Of a stretch of 64,000 nucleotides of DNA, positions 44,373 through 51,914 are shown one piece after another (position 1 is the first letter of the stretch; every line of letters starts with the position of its first letter). The DNA lies in NCBI GenBank assembly GCA_016292515.1, contig JAEDIJ010000005.1, positions 22,918-86,917 on the forward strand, written 5' to 3'. Source of the stretch: Victivallaceae bacterium. GTDB lineage: Bacteria > Verrucomicrobiota > Lentisphaeria > Victivallales > Victivallaceae. The notes below the pieces were generated by a model. The model saw nothing but the letters and a program-made list of their open reading frames with translations, had not been told where the DNA came from and did no database searches. Position numbers and translations under genes: made by a program.

Positions 44373-45090
44373 CGCTGCCACTTCCGCTATTGGGATCCGG
44401 TCGGGTGAAATAAACGGTCTTGCCGCTTAAACGATTGACGTGAAGGATCATATAATCCGTGTTGCTGTCCGCAAAAGTGAGGTCCGTGCCGTTCGCGGTG
44501 CACGCGGAAACAAAGAGGAAGATATCCGACCGGGAATCCAGACTGCCGTCGGGCGCGAAAACGACCGCGCATTTGCGCAACGTGTTGCTGCTGTCCCGCT
44601 TGATGTCGCTGAGCGGAGAACGGAGCGTGCTGGTCGTCTTGATCGACCATTCTTTTTTCTCTCCGTCTTTGGGAACGTCGCTGTAACTGGATGTGACTTC
44701 GGTGATCCGGGCGCCCTCGATCGGCTTGCTCCAACTGGAATTCGGCGCCCACTTGTCAAAATAGTAGTCGGAACCGCTTTTGAAAAGGAACGCGGCCCGG
44801 GTGCTGGCGAGGCGGTACTGATCGGGATTGGCGGCAAGGTCGTCGGAATCTCCTTCAAAATTGAAATTATCGCTTCCGTTGATGATGACAAGTCCGACGT
44901 AACTGCGGTTGGCGATGGCGATGGCTTGCGCCTCCTCCAACTGGCGTTTGATCTGGTCGGTGGCGGCGGGGGTGGTCTTGCCTTTTGCCAGCCGCGTGAA
45001 AGTCGGGACGGCGAGGGAGACCAGCAATCCGATCAATCCCATCACCACCAGCAACTCGATCAAGGTGAAATGCCGTTTTTTCAGCGTCAT
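44365..45090 (-). CDS. Prepilin-like protein (cassette protein D-like, GspH type)
   Basis: A 241-residue protein with KKRHFTLIELLVVMGLIGLL, a classic class III signal except for His in place of Gly at the cleavage position. The C-terminal part contains beta-rich segments such as NRSYVGLVIINGSDNF, as in GspH/FimT. It is the first gene after a near-consensus promoter, with AGGAG before the ATG. It probably belongs to an export or surface-fibre machine whose ATPase, inner-membrane platform and peptidase are elsewhere. Confidence 0.83.
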   Translation of the reverse strand: MTLKKRHFTLIELLVVMGLIGLLVSLAVPTFTRLAKGKTTPAATDQIKRQLEEAQAIAIANRSYVGLVIINGSDNFNFEGDSDDLAANPDQYRLASTRAAFLFKSGSDYYFDKWAPNSSWSKPIEGARITEVTSSYSDVPKDGEKKEWSIKTTSTLRSPLSDIKRDSSNTLRKCAVVFAPDGSLDSRSDIFLFVSACTANGTDLTFADSNTDYMILHVNRLSGKTVYFTRPDPNSGSGSDE

Positions 45091-45121
45091 AAAAAAACTC
45101 CTGAAATATATACTTTAATCT

Positions 45122-45150
45122 ATTATACCCCATTGTCGCGCAAAAGTCAA
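45122..45150 (-). promoter_or_regulatory. Strong promoter of the prepilin cassette
   Basis: Leftward TTGACT, 17-bp spacer, TATAAT, 32 bp before the first cassette gene. Apart from the rpmA -35, this is the closest match to the sigma-70 consensus in the window. Confidence 0.8.
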
Positions 45151-45177
45151 CCGCGAACGAAAAAAAATACAAGATTT

Positions 45178-45900
45178 CCCCCTTAAAATCTCCTGCGCAC
45201 CCGCATGTAGGGTGCGCCCCGCTCCGCGGCTTCGGTCGATTTTTTGGGGAACCCCCGCGCTCTCGCGCATCCGTTCCTCGGTGCTTCGCACCTCCGGTAC
45301 TCGCGGCTTCGCGTATGGTAGTTTTTACTTTTTGTTAAAATCCCCCGTACCCCCTTAAAATCTCCGGTAACGTCAGAGATGAGTTATGAGAGATGAGTTA
45401 TGAGAGAGTTCTGCGCAAATCAATGCATCGCGCCGCGGGCGCGAAAAGGACGCGATATAGTGGGATTTTGGGGAGGATCGGGAGTTGTGGGAGATGTGGG
45501 ACAATACGCTCTTGTCTGCAATCTCTGACGTAAGAGTTACAACTTGCGTTTTGTGCCAGACTTCGCAGGCTTGTTTTATCTCACAATTCCCACAGTTCCC
45601 ACAACTCTCACCATTCCCATTGCCCCGCAAATTTCGCGGTATCCGCGAGACAAACATCGGCGTAGGGATTGTCGCACATCAAGTAGTCGGGCGGACGACG
45701 CGCGAAAGCGCAAAGTATTAGCCCGCGTGGGACGCAGTTCAATTTGCAGTAACAAATATAGACGACCGCGGAGATTTGCGGGGACATTCGTTTAGAGGGC
45801 GGACAAAGCGTAAGTTCCGCAAATATCCGCGGCAGGGTACAAAGTCCCGCCCTGGCGGGCGCTTGGGGAGTCAAGAGGGCGCGGCGTGAGCACCCTCTTG
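45178..45900. repeat. Intergenic repeat family, copy D (modules 1-2-3)
   Basis: Same order and orientation as copy A, between divergent genes. Module 1 (45178-45362) includes a segment missing in A, with a GCACCC/GGGTGC hairpin. Module 2 runs about 45365-45625. Module 3 (45630-45900) has CCGCGGAGATTTGCGG (45766-45781) facing CCGCAAATATCCGCGG (45817-45832), CCCGCC/GGCGGG (45846-45859), and AAGAGGG/CCCTCTT (45873-45899). No credible gene is present. The remaining 115 bp to 46016 hold only a -10-like TATTAT. Confidence 0.85.
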
Positions 45901-46016
45901 TACCCGCCGCGTGTAAAATTCTTGCGCGTCCCGTGATAACTTTTGCGCAAATTGCTTGAATTTTTTCCCGACCGATATTATATTTCACCAGACCACTAAA
46001 TTCAGGAGGTAAGATT

Positions 46017-46373
46017 GTGGATTGGTATCTCGGCGTTTGGAAAAAATATGCGGTTTTCAGCGGACGTGCGCGGCGGCAGGAGTACTGGATGTTTATCCTG
46101 ATCAACGTGATCGTATCGGTGATCGCCTTGATCCTCGACGGCGCACTGTCGACGTCGGTTTTTTCGCCGATCTACGATCTGGCGGTGTTGCTTCCCCAGT
46201 TGGCGGTAACGTTTCGCCGTTTGCACGATACCGGTCGCAGCGGCTGGAATCTCTTGTGGTATCTGCTTCCGTTGATCGGCGTGATCGTGATGCTTGTTTT
46301 CCTCTGTGAAGAGGGCAACAAGGGGGATAATAAGTACGGAGCCGATCCCAAAGCGGAAAATCCGCAAGCGTAA
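46017..46373 (+). CDS. DUF805 membrane protein
   Basis: A 118-residue membrane protein of the DUF805 family: KYAVFSGRARRQEYWMFILI at the N-terminus and AVTFRRLHDTGRSGWNLLWY in the middle are the family signatures, with three membrane segments. The family's function is unknown; it is an abundant small inner-membrane protein group. It starts with GTG 6 bp after a full AGGAGGT. panE follows 15 bp on. Confidence 0.9.
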   Translation: MDWYLGVWKKYAVFSGRARRQEYWMFILINVIVSVIALILDGALSTSVFSPIYDLAVLLPQLAVTFRRLHDTGRSGWNLLWYLLPLIGVIVMLVFLCEEGNKGDNKYGADPKAENPQA

Positions 46374-46388
46374 AATTTCCACCGTAAA

Positions 46389-47312
46389 ATGAAAGTACTG
46401 GTGATCGGGGCGGGGGCGGTCGGGCTTTATTTTTCAAGCCGGCTGGCGCAAGCGGGAGCGGAAGTCGCGGTCGTTTCCCGCCGGGATTACGAGGTCGCCG
46501 TCCGGCAGGGCGGATTTGAGATCACAAGCGACCGCGGGGAATTTTTCTTCCGGCCGTCGGAAATTCTGCGCGCGCCGGGGGAATATCAGGGTATCGCCGA
46601 TTGCGTCATCGTCGCGAGCAAACTGTTGCCCGGCGTGGACCGCGCGGCGATGTTGCGCGAGTGCGTGCGCGACAAATATACCGCGATCATGCTGATCGAA
46701 AACGGCATCGATATTGAAAACGAGGTCGCCGAAGCGTTTCCCGACAATGAATTGATCAGTACGGTCGCCTATATCGGGGGATCGCGTCCGGCTCCGGGGC
46801 GGGTCTTGCAGACCGGCGCGGAAAAACTGGAATTCGGGAAATATCCCTCCGGTATTTCGCCTTTGATGAAAGAACTTGCCGCGCTGTGGGAAAAAGCGGG
46901 TATTCACTGCGCCTTGAAAGAGGAAATTTCGCTCACGCGGTGGAATAAACTTCTCTGGAATTTGCCCTACAATACGGTTTCCGTGCTTTCCGGCGGACTG
47001 GACACGCGGGAAATGTGTGCGGACGACGAGTTGGAAACACTCTGTTTCGATCTGATGCTGGAAACGGTCGCGGTCGCCAATGCGTGCCAAGTTCCGCTGA
47101 CGCGAAAACACGCGGAAGCGCAACGGGAATTGACGCGGAATTTCCCGCCTTTCAAAACGAGTATGTTGCAGGACGTGTTGAGTCATCGGCACGTCGAAGT
47201 CGAAGTGATTTTGGGCAATATGCTCCGCTTGGCGCGAAAACACCACATCGCGACGCCCAAAGCGCAGGCGTGCTACGCCCTTTTGCGCGCTTTCGACAAA
47301 AAAATAAAATAA
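46389..47312 (+). CDS. Ketopantoate reductase family protein
   Basis: A 307-residue NADPH-dependent reductase of the ApbA/PanE family, which reduces 2-dehydropantoate to pantoate for coenzyme A. Seen: the nucleotide loop VLVIGAGAVGLYFSSRLA, IENGIDIENEVAEAF, the catalytic Lys in LTRWNKLLWNLPYNT, and a C-terminal FPPFKTSMLQDVL. PanE itself is likely, but paralogues with other substrates share all of these. It is preceded by DUF805 and has only a weak SD. Confidence 0.82.
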   Translation: MKVLVIGAGAVGLYFSSRLAQAGAEVAVVSRRDYEVAVRQGGFEITSDRGEFFFRPSEILRAPGEYQGIADCVIVASKLLPGVDRAAMLRECVRDKYTAIMLIENGIDIENEVAEAFPDNELISTVAYIGGSRPAPGRVLQTGAEKLEFGKYPSGISPLMKELAALWEKAGIHCALKEEISLTRWNKLLWNLPYNTVSVLSGGLDTREMCADDELETLCFDLMLETVAVANACQVPLTRKHAEAQRELTRNFPPFKTSMLQDVLSHRHVEVEVILGNMLRLARKHHIATPKAQACYALLRAFDKKIK

Positions 47313-47330
47313 TCCGGCACAAATACATCT

Positions 47331-47492
47331 ATGACGTTGAAAAAGGTGATGCAGGAGGCATATCAAGCCGGATTACCTCCCCGCGCCATCGCCGACCGGC
47401 TGATCCGCATCTGCGGCATCGACGCCGTCAGCGCGGAAAAACTGGTTTCCGCCTTTTTTGCAACGCAAAAAGCCCCCCAAAAGCGCGTTTGA
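47331..47492 (+). CDS. Small hypothetical protein (53 aa)
   Basis: ATG-TGA frame, 18 bp after panE, giving a basic helical protein (LKKVMQEAYQAGLPPRAIAD, ending AFFATQKAPQKRV) with a helix-turn-helix-like look. There is no SD. The codon usage has the G/C-rich third positions of real genes here. It may be coding but is unproven. Confidence 0.35.
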   Translation: MTLKKVMQEAYQAGLPPRAIADRLIRICGIDAVSAEKLVSAFFATQKAPQKRV

Positions 47493-47732
47493 GCGACGCG
47501 ATCTCAAAAATCGCCCAATAAACGATCGCGGAAATAAAATCCGCAAATCCATAGTCCTTCTTGTCGCGATCCTGATATTTGCATCCGGTAATCAAAGTGC
47601 AAAAACGGCAAAATTTTGCTTTTTTTGATTTTTTGTGTCAGAAACAGCTTTTTTCGCAACAGTAATGGCAGGTAAAACTCTTTTATGCGTCGCATGAGGC
47701 GGCGCGGGAGAACTACAAACAAGGAGAAAATG
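47493..47732. other. Intergenic space, no recognised feature
   Basis: 240 bp with T-rich tracts (a TTTTTTT run near 47621 and another near 47650). No promoter, RNA or repeat-family match could be supported. An SD (AAGGAG) at its end belongs to the next gene. Confidence 0.5.
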
Positions 47733-48068
47733 ATGAAAAAATTTTTACTGGCGGCGGTGTGCCTGATGTTCATCGGAACGGCGTGGGCAGGGTCGTGCCG
47801 AAATTGCGGTTGCAATACCTACAAAAAGAATGTTTATCAGTGTAAAAAATGCCGGAGATTCTTTTGTGATCAATGCCGGGAGGAGAAGGAAGAAACAAAC
47901 AAGAAAGAACGAAGTCTTGCCGAAGAAATGGTGAGTCCGTATGCGATGGCTTTCCAGGCGATAACAAACGGCATCGACATCATCTGTCCCTGTTGCGGTG
48001 CGGAAGGGAATTGGCACCCTAATAGAGGCATGCGCGGCGACATCAGAATGATCCAAAGAGCGCGATAA
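47733..48068 (+). CDS. Exported Cys-rich zinc-ribbon-like protein
   Basis: A 111-residue protein with a signal peptide (KKFLLAAVCLMFIGTAWA) followed by CRNCGC, CKKCRRFFCDQC and CPCC, at least eight Cys in pairs spaced like treble-clef or ribbon zinc sites, which is unusual for an exported protein. I do not recognise the family. ATG 47733 is used because AGGAG (47722-47726) gives 6 bp spacing. It ends at a terminator and is followed by the kinase promoter. Confidence 0.7.
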   Translation: MKKFLLAAVCLMFIGTAWAGSCRNCGCNTYKKNVYQCKKCRRFFCDQCREEKEETNKKERSLAEEMVSPYAMAFQAITNGIDIICPCCGAEGNWHPNRGMRGDIRMIQRAR

Positions 48069-48103
48069 TTTTTCAATCGAAGGCGGAAACAGGACAAACG
48101 GAA

Positions 48104-48138
48104 ACGGCGTATCTCACTTAGGGATGCGCCGTTTTTTT
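48104..48138 (+). terminator. Terminator after the Cys-rich protein
   Basis: ACGGCG ... CGCCGT stem and seven T. Confidence 0.8.
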
Positions 48139-48162
48139 ATCTATGATTGCGATATGATTTTC

Positions 48163-48190
48163 TTGTAAAATCAATAGAATATGCTATAAT
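48163..48190 (+). promoter_or_regulatory. Promoter of the kinase-sigma cluster
   Basis: TTGTAA, 16-bp spacer, extended -10 TGcTATAAT (perfect hexamer at 48185-48190), 45 bp before the kinase start. Confidence 0.75.
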
Positions 48191-48235
48191 AAAAACCGGG
48201 AGGACAGGCGGTCGGATGCCGCCGCTTTTTTTTGA

Positions 48236-48640
48236 ATGCAATTCCGCGGGGAAAACACGGTTTTTTACGGGATCCGGCTCCTGAAACGTTGCGGGAGCGG
48301 GGCTTACGGCGACGTCTATTACGGCGAGGACGCTTCCCGTCGCCGCATCGCCGTCAAAATCATCGACAAAGTCCGGCTCGGCGATACGTGGAAACGCGAA
48401 TTGAAAGGCGTCGTCAATTACCGGAAAATCACCGATGATTTTCCCGAATTGCTGAAAATTTTTTACGTCGGCGAGGACGAAGAGAGTTTCTTTTACACGA
48501 TGGAAGCCGCCGATTCCCGCGAAACGGCAACCTATCATCCCGACACGTTGGAGGAAAGATTGCGCGGCGGCGCATTTCCGCCGGAAGAACTTTTATCTGT
48601 TGTCACGGCGAATTTTTCAGGGCATCAAAACGCTCCATAA
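48236..48640 (+). CDS. Ser/Thr protein kinase, N-terminal lobe (frame 1 of a frameshifted gene)
   Basis: This frame carries the kinase N-lobe: the Gly loop CGSGAYGDVYYGED, the ATP-binding Lys in RRIAVKIIDKV and the helix-C Glu in WKRELKGV. True homology ends near 48590. Removing one T from TTTT at 48591-48594 joins PPEEL smoothly to YLLSRRIFQGIKTLH in the next frame, so the last 16 codons here are out of frame. The ATG directly follows an in-frame TGA and has no close SD; GGGAGG lies about 30 bp upstream. Confidence 0.8.
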   Translation: MQFRGENTVFYGIRLLKRCGSGAYGDVYYGEDASRRRIAVKIIDKVRLGDTWKRELKGVVNYRKITDDFPELLKIFYVGEDEESFFYTMEAADSRETATYHPDTLEERLRGGAFPPEELLSVVTANFSGHQNAP

Positions 48641-49799
48641 AGCCGGATTTTCCCATCGCGACATCAAGCCGGCAAACATCCTTTTTATCAACGGCAGACC
48701 GAAACTCGGCGACATCGGATTGACCGCTTCCAACGCCACGATGTTGACGCAGGTCGCCGGAACGATGGATTTCCTGCCGCCGGAAATACGCAGCGGGGGC
48801 GGCGACGATCTTGCCGACGGCGGATCGTGCCGGAAAAACGATTTCTACGCCTTCGGCAAAGTCATTTACTGTATCGCGACGGGAAATTCTTCCGACCAAT
48901 GGCCGCTGATGCCCGCCGTTTCCGAAATGACATACAGTCAGAAGCTTTTTCTGCAACTGGCGATGCAATTGTGCGACCGGGATCCCGTACGGCGGCTCGA
49001 TGATGTGCAAAAAATCGCCCGGGAAATTTCCGCCATCGAAAAAAATCTGCTCCGCGGCGAAACTTTTTCCGGGCGTTTTTGTTTTTATTGCCGCCGTGCC
49101 GGAACGGCGTTTTACAGCAATGTCATTCATTTTTTCCGCTGGTTCCGCCGCCATTGGCTCGTCGGCATCTGCATCGCGTTGCTCCTCGCCGGCGGTGTCG
49201 TGAAAAGCGTTTATTTTACAGCGCCGGAAATTCTGGCGGCGGCAAAGAAAAAATTGTATCACAGTTCCTTGGGGCACTTCACTATGGAACTGCCGTCGGA
49301 TTGGATGAGTGCCGAAGAATTCCGGGAAAAAGTGCAGAAGATCCCCGAAAATCAACGCAATATCTTTGCTTCCACCCGAGCAAAGGAAATGCATACGCTC
49401 CCCGATACCGAAGAACTTTTCTGCGGGGATTGGCTGATAAAAGAAAAGAGCATCACGGAACTTCCCTTTGTTTTTATCATGCAGGTCTCCGACAGCAGAG
49501 CAACGGAAATCTATGAGCGGTATCTTCGGGAAGACAAAGCCAATGTCGGTATCCATACGGGGGATGGTGATGTTGCAGACAAAAGCGCGCGTATCCGGCA
49601 GATGGTGGACGGGGAACCGGGCTTTTACCTGATGGGAGAAAATGGCCAGCAATATGGTTTCACCAACTACGCATATATTTTCCGCCACAGCGGACACTGG
49701 TACACCATTTTCCTGACGGAACCGAATGCCTCGTTTCCGAAACGGATGAAAGAACTTATGCAAATGGTCGATTCGCTGAAATTTGATAAGGATTTTTAA
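48600..49799 (+). CDS. Ser/Thr protein kinase, C-lobe, membrane anchor and outer domain (frame 2)
   Basis: Continues the kinase at 48236 after a one-base frameshift. Catalytic loop is SHRDIKPANILF; the DFG is DIG (KLGDIGLTASN), as in some bacterial kinases; the APE-like segment is DFLPPEIRSGG. After the kinase core come a membrane segment (HWLVGICIALLLAGGVVKSV, about residue 185) and a 180-residue outer domain (SLGHFTMELPSDWMS at its start). The TTG at 48600 is only the frame's first possible start and is probably not a real one. The downstream 400 codons are clean, so the shift is recent or an error. Confidence 0.85.
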   Translation: MSRRIFQGIKTLHKAGFSHRDIKPANILFINGRPKLGDIGLTASNATMLTQVAGTMDFLPPEIRSGGGDDLADGGSCRKNDFYAFGKVIYCIATGNSSDQWPLMPAVSEMTYSQKLFLQLAMQLCDRDPVRRLDDVQKIAREISAIEKNLLRGETFSGRFCFYCRRAGTAFYSNVIHFFRWFRRHWLVGICIALLLAGGVVKSVYFTAPEILAAAKKKLYHSSLGHFTMELPSDWMSAEEFREKVQKIPENQRNIFASTRAKEMHTLPDTEELFCGDWLIKEKSITELPFVFIMQVSDSRATEIYERYLREDKANVGIHTGDGDVADKSARIRQMVDGEPGFYLMGENGQQYGFTNYAYIFRHSGHWYTIFLTEPNASFPKRMKELMQMVDSLKFDKDF

Positions 49800-49865
49800 C
49801 GGATCCGTGTCAGATTTACGGATTTTCAGGACAGTTTGCTGTGGAAAGCAAAGGAGCTGATCGTT

Positions 49866-50474
49866 ATGTCCTATACAACCAATATGTCACTGTTGGCGCG
49901 TGTCCGCGCCGGAGATGAAATTTCATGGAGCGATTTCTATCGCTGTTACGCTCCGCTGATCCGCGAGGTCGGCACGACGTGCGGCGTGCGCGGACACGAC
50001 AGCGACGCACTCGTCGTCCTGGTCATGGAGGAGATTTTTCAGAAAAAGATTCTGGAAAAATATGATCCCGACCACGTCCCCAATGACGTTTGCTTTAAGT
50101 ACGATCCTCAAAAAGGTCGCTTCCGCTATTTTCTGCGGGGCGTTGCCCGCAATTGCGCCCGCAATCTCTACCGGAAATACCGGAGCGTTTCCATTGACGA
50201 CGAAATGCATCCGATGGTCGCCGATCCCGTCGACGAATGGGAAAGCATTTGGGATCGCGAATGGGAGCGGCACATCCTCGCGCAGGCGATGGTCGAATTG
50301 CGCAATCACGTGCAGACCAAAACTTTCGTCGCCTTTGAAATGTACGCCGTAAAGGGCGATCCCGTGGAAAAGGTCGCGAAATTTTTGGACTGTTCCGTCG
50401 ATTCCGTTTATACGGCAAAAAGCCGGTGCATCAGGGAATTGAAAAAAATCGTCAGAAATCTGGAGGAGATATGA
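49866..50474 (+). CDS. ECF-type RNA polymerase sigma factor
   Basis: A 202-residue protein with region 2 (DEISWSDFYRCYAPLIREVG, RFRYFLRGVARNCARNLYRK) and region 4 (FVAFEMYAVKGDPVEKVAKF, then SVDSVYTAKSRCIRELKKI), the layout of ECF factors with a long 2-4 linker. AGGAG lies 9 bp before ATG 49866. It directly follows a membrane Ser/Thr kinase and overlaps a ZAS-type anti-sigma gene, so activity is probably set by both. Kinase-linked ECF factors are known in other bacteria. Confidence 0.88.
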   Translation: MSYTTNMSLLARVRAGDEISWSDFYRCYAPLIREVGTTCGVRGHDSDALVVLVMEEIFQKKILEKYDPDHVPNDVCFKYDPQKGRFRYFLRGVARNCARNLYRKYRSVSIDDEMHPMVADPVDEWESIWDREWERHILAQAMVELRNHVQTKTFVAFEMYAVKGDPVEKVAKFLDCSVDSVYTAKSRCIRELKKIVRNLEEI

Positions 50475-50711
50475 AAGAGCATTATACGGAAAACGAGCTG
50501 GAAATCTACCGGCACGGCAAAATGTCGCTGCTCGGACGCATCCTCTGCTCCGCGCATCTGAAAAAATGTCCGGAATGCCGGAAAAAAAATGGAGCAACTT
50601 GACCAGGACGACCGCTTCGTCGACCAGTTGCGGCAAAGTATGCGCGTTTACGGCGACGTCACGTGCGCCGTCATCCATCCGGCAAAAAGCACGCAAACGA
50701 CGGACTTCTGA
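50471..50711 (+). pseudogene. ZAS-type anti-sigma factor, frameshifted in an A8 run
   Basis: Starts with ATGA overlap to the sigma gene. The first frame encodes residues 1-39, including SAHLKKCPECRKK, an HxxxCxxC zinc anti-sigma motif, then hits a stop at 50602. If one A of the A8 run (50582-50589) is dropped, reading continues as MEQLDQDDRFVDQLRQSMRV to a stop at 50709-50711, giving a plausible small anti-sigma of about 79 residues with no membrane segment. It may be a real mutation, a slippage site, or a sequencing error. Confidence 0.6.
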
Positions 50712-50719
50712 CGCGGGAG

Positions 50720-50748
50720 TTGATTTTCACGGCATTGTGGAGTATATT
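50720..50748 (+). promoter_or_regulatory. Promoter of the zinc-ribbon/radical-SAM pair
   Basis: TTGATT, 17-bp spacer, TATATT, with the -10 ending 10 bases before ATG 50759; the leader would be only a few bases. Confidence 0.6.
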
Positions 50749-50758
50749 ATACTTCATT

Positions 50759-50983
50759 ATGAAATCGAAAATCATCATCAGAACTATGCCGGGATGCGCC
50801 GCGCCCGTGATCGTCTGTCCGGAGTGCAAAGAAATTCTTTCGCCCGCCGACATCGAGGGCTTCTGGAAGTGTCCCTACTGCAATTTTGCGTTTGACCGCG
50901 ACGCCTTGTTGGAGGACTTCGTTTCCTCGCCGCTTCTGCAACGCTGGGCGGGCGCCGCTTACAGCAGAATGTTGCGTCCATGA
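50759..50983 (+). CDS. Small zinc-ribbon protein
   Basis: A 74-residue protein with CPECKEILSPADIEGFWKCP and YC completing a CxxC-x15-CxxC zinc ribbon; the C-terminus is a short helix. No SD is visible at the ATG, consistent with the very short leader from the promoter at 50720. An upstream in-frame extension would cross the anti-sigma gene and is not favoured. It overlaps the radical-SAM gene by 4 bp (ATGA). Function unknown. Confidence 0.65.
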   Translation: MKSKIIIRTMPGCAAPVIVCPECKEILSPADIEGFWKCPYCNFAFDRDALLEDFVSSPLLQRWAGAAYSRMLRP

Positions 50984-51894
50984 GCACCGCGTGCTTCGAT
51001 TGTCCGCGCCGTTGCGGCGCGCTCCGTCCGGAATTGCCGGAAAACAATTCCCTTATCCCCGGTGTCTGCGCTTCGCCGCTGCAACCCGTCGTCGCCCGCG
51101 CCGGACTCCATTTTTGGGAAGAACCCGTCATCAGCGGGACGCGCGGCTCGGGCACGGTCTTTTTTGCCGGATGCAATCTCCGGTGCGCTTTTTGTCAGAA
51201 TTTCGAGATCAGCGCGCTCCGCAAAGGTAGCGTTGTCTCCGTCGCGCGGCTCAAAGAGATCTACCGCGAACTCATTTCGCAGGGGGCGCACAACATCAAC
51301 CTCGTCACGCCGACGCACTTTTTGCGCGCCGTGCTGGCGAGTCTCGACGAAAAACTCCCCGTGCCCGTCGTTTACAATTCCAACGGATATGAAGCCGTTG
51401 AATCCTTGCGTCTTCTGGATGGCAAAGTCCAGATATATCTGCCGGACTTGAAGTATTTCGACGATGAACTTGCGCGCCGTTACAGTCAGGCGCCGGATTA
51501 CTTCGCGACGGCGACGCGCGCGATCGACGAAATGTTCCGCCAGACGGGTCCTTATGAGATCGGCGAGGACGGTTTGCTCAAACGCGGCATCGTCATCCGG
51601 CATCTGGTTTTGCCGGGGCATCTCGCCGATTCGATGAAAATCATCGACTACGTGAAAAACCGTTTCCGTAAAGGCGACGTCCTTTTCAGTCTGATGCGGC
51701 AGTATCTTCCCTGCGGCAGAGTGCTGAAAGGGGAATTTCCGGAATTGAACCGCAAACTCAATTTCCGCGAGATCAGACGCATCGAGGACGCGCTTTTCCG
51801 CTCCGGCATTGAGGACGGTTTTTTGCAGAACGGCTGTGCCGCCGATGCGAAATTCATTCCCGCTTTTGACGGGACGGGCGTCGCGCGCCTCTAA
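50980..51894 (+). CDS. Radical SAM protein, PflA-like
   Basis: A 304-residue enzyme with the radical-SAM cluster motif FAGCNLRCAFCQNFEIS (residues about 62-78), TPTHFLRAVL, and YNSNGYEAVESLRLLDG. An extra N-terminal Cys group (CFDCPRRCG ... GVCAS) may hold an auxiliary cluster. This is the uncharacterised PflA-homologue family often annotated as pyruvate formate-lyase-activating-like; no glycyl-radical enzyme is adjacent, so the partner is unknown. It is coupled to the zinc-ribbon gene. Confidence 0.85.
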   Translation: MSTACFDCPRRCGALRPELPENNSLIPGVCASPLQPVVARAGLHFWEEPVISGTRGSGTVFFAGCNLRCAFCQNFEISALRKGSVVSVARLKEIYRELISQGAHNINLVTPTHFLRAVLASLDEKLPVPVVYNSNGYEAVESLRLLDGKVQIYLPDLKYFDDELARRYSQAPDYFATATRAIDEMFRQTGPYEIGEDGLLKRGIVIRHLVLPGHLADSMKIIDYVKNRFRKGDVLFSLMRQYLPCGRVLKGEFPELNRKLNFREIRRIEDALFRSGIEDGFLQNGCAADAKFIPAFDGTGVARL

Positions 51895-51914
51895 AAAAAC
51901 AATGGTGCGAAGCA

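Noticed and set aside
47504-47815. Leftward frame ending in a basic, aromatic stretch
   Set aside because: It overlaps the start of the exported Cys-rich gene, has no SD, and its composition reflects AT-rich intergenic DNA.
48216-48284. 22-codon frame starting nearer the SD upstream of the kinase
   Set aside because: It is out of frame with the kinase and no indel in the T8 run joins them without an immediate stop. A leader peptide cannot be excluded but nothing supports it.
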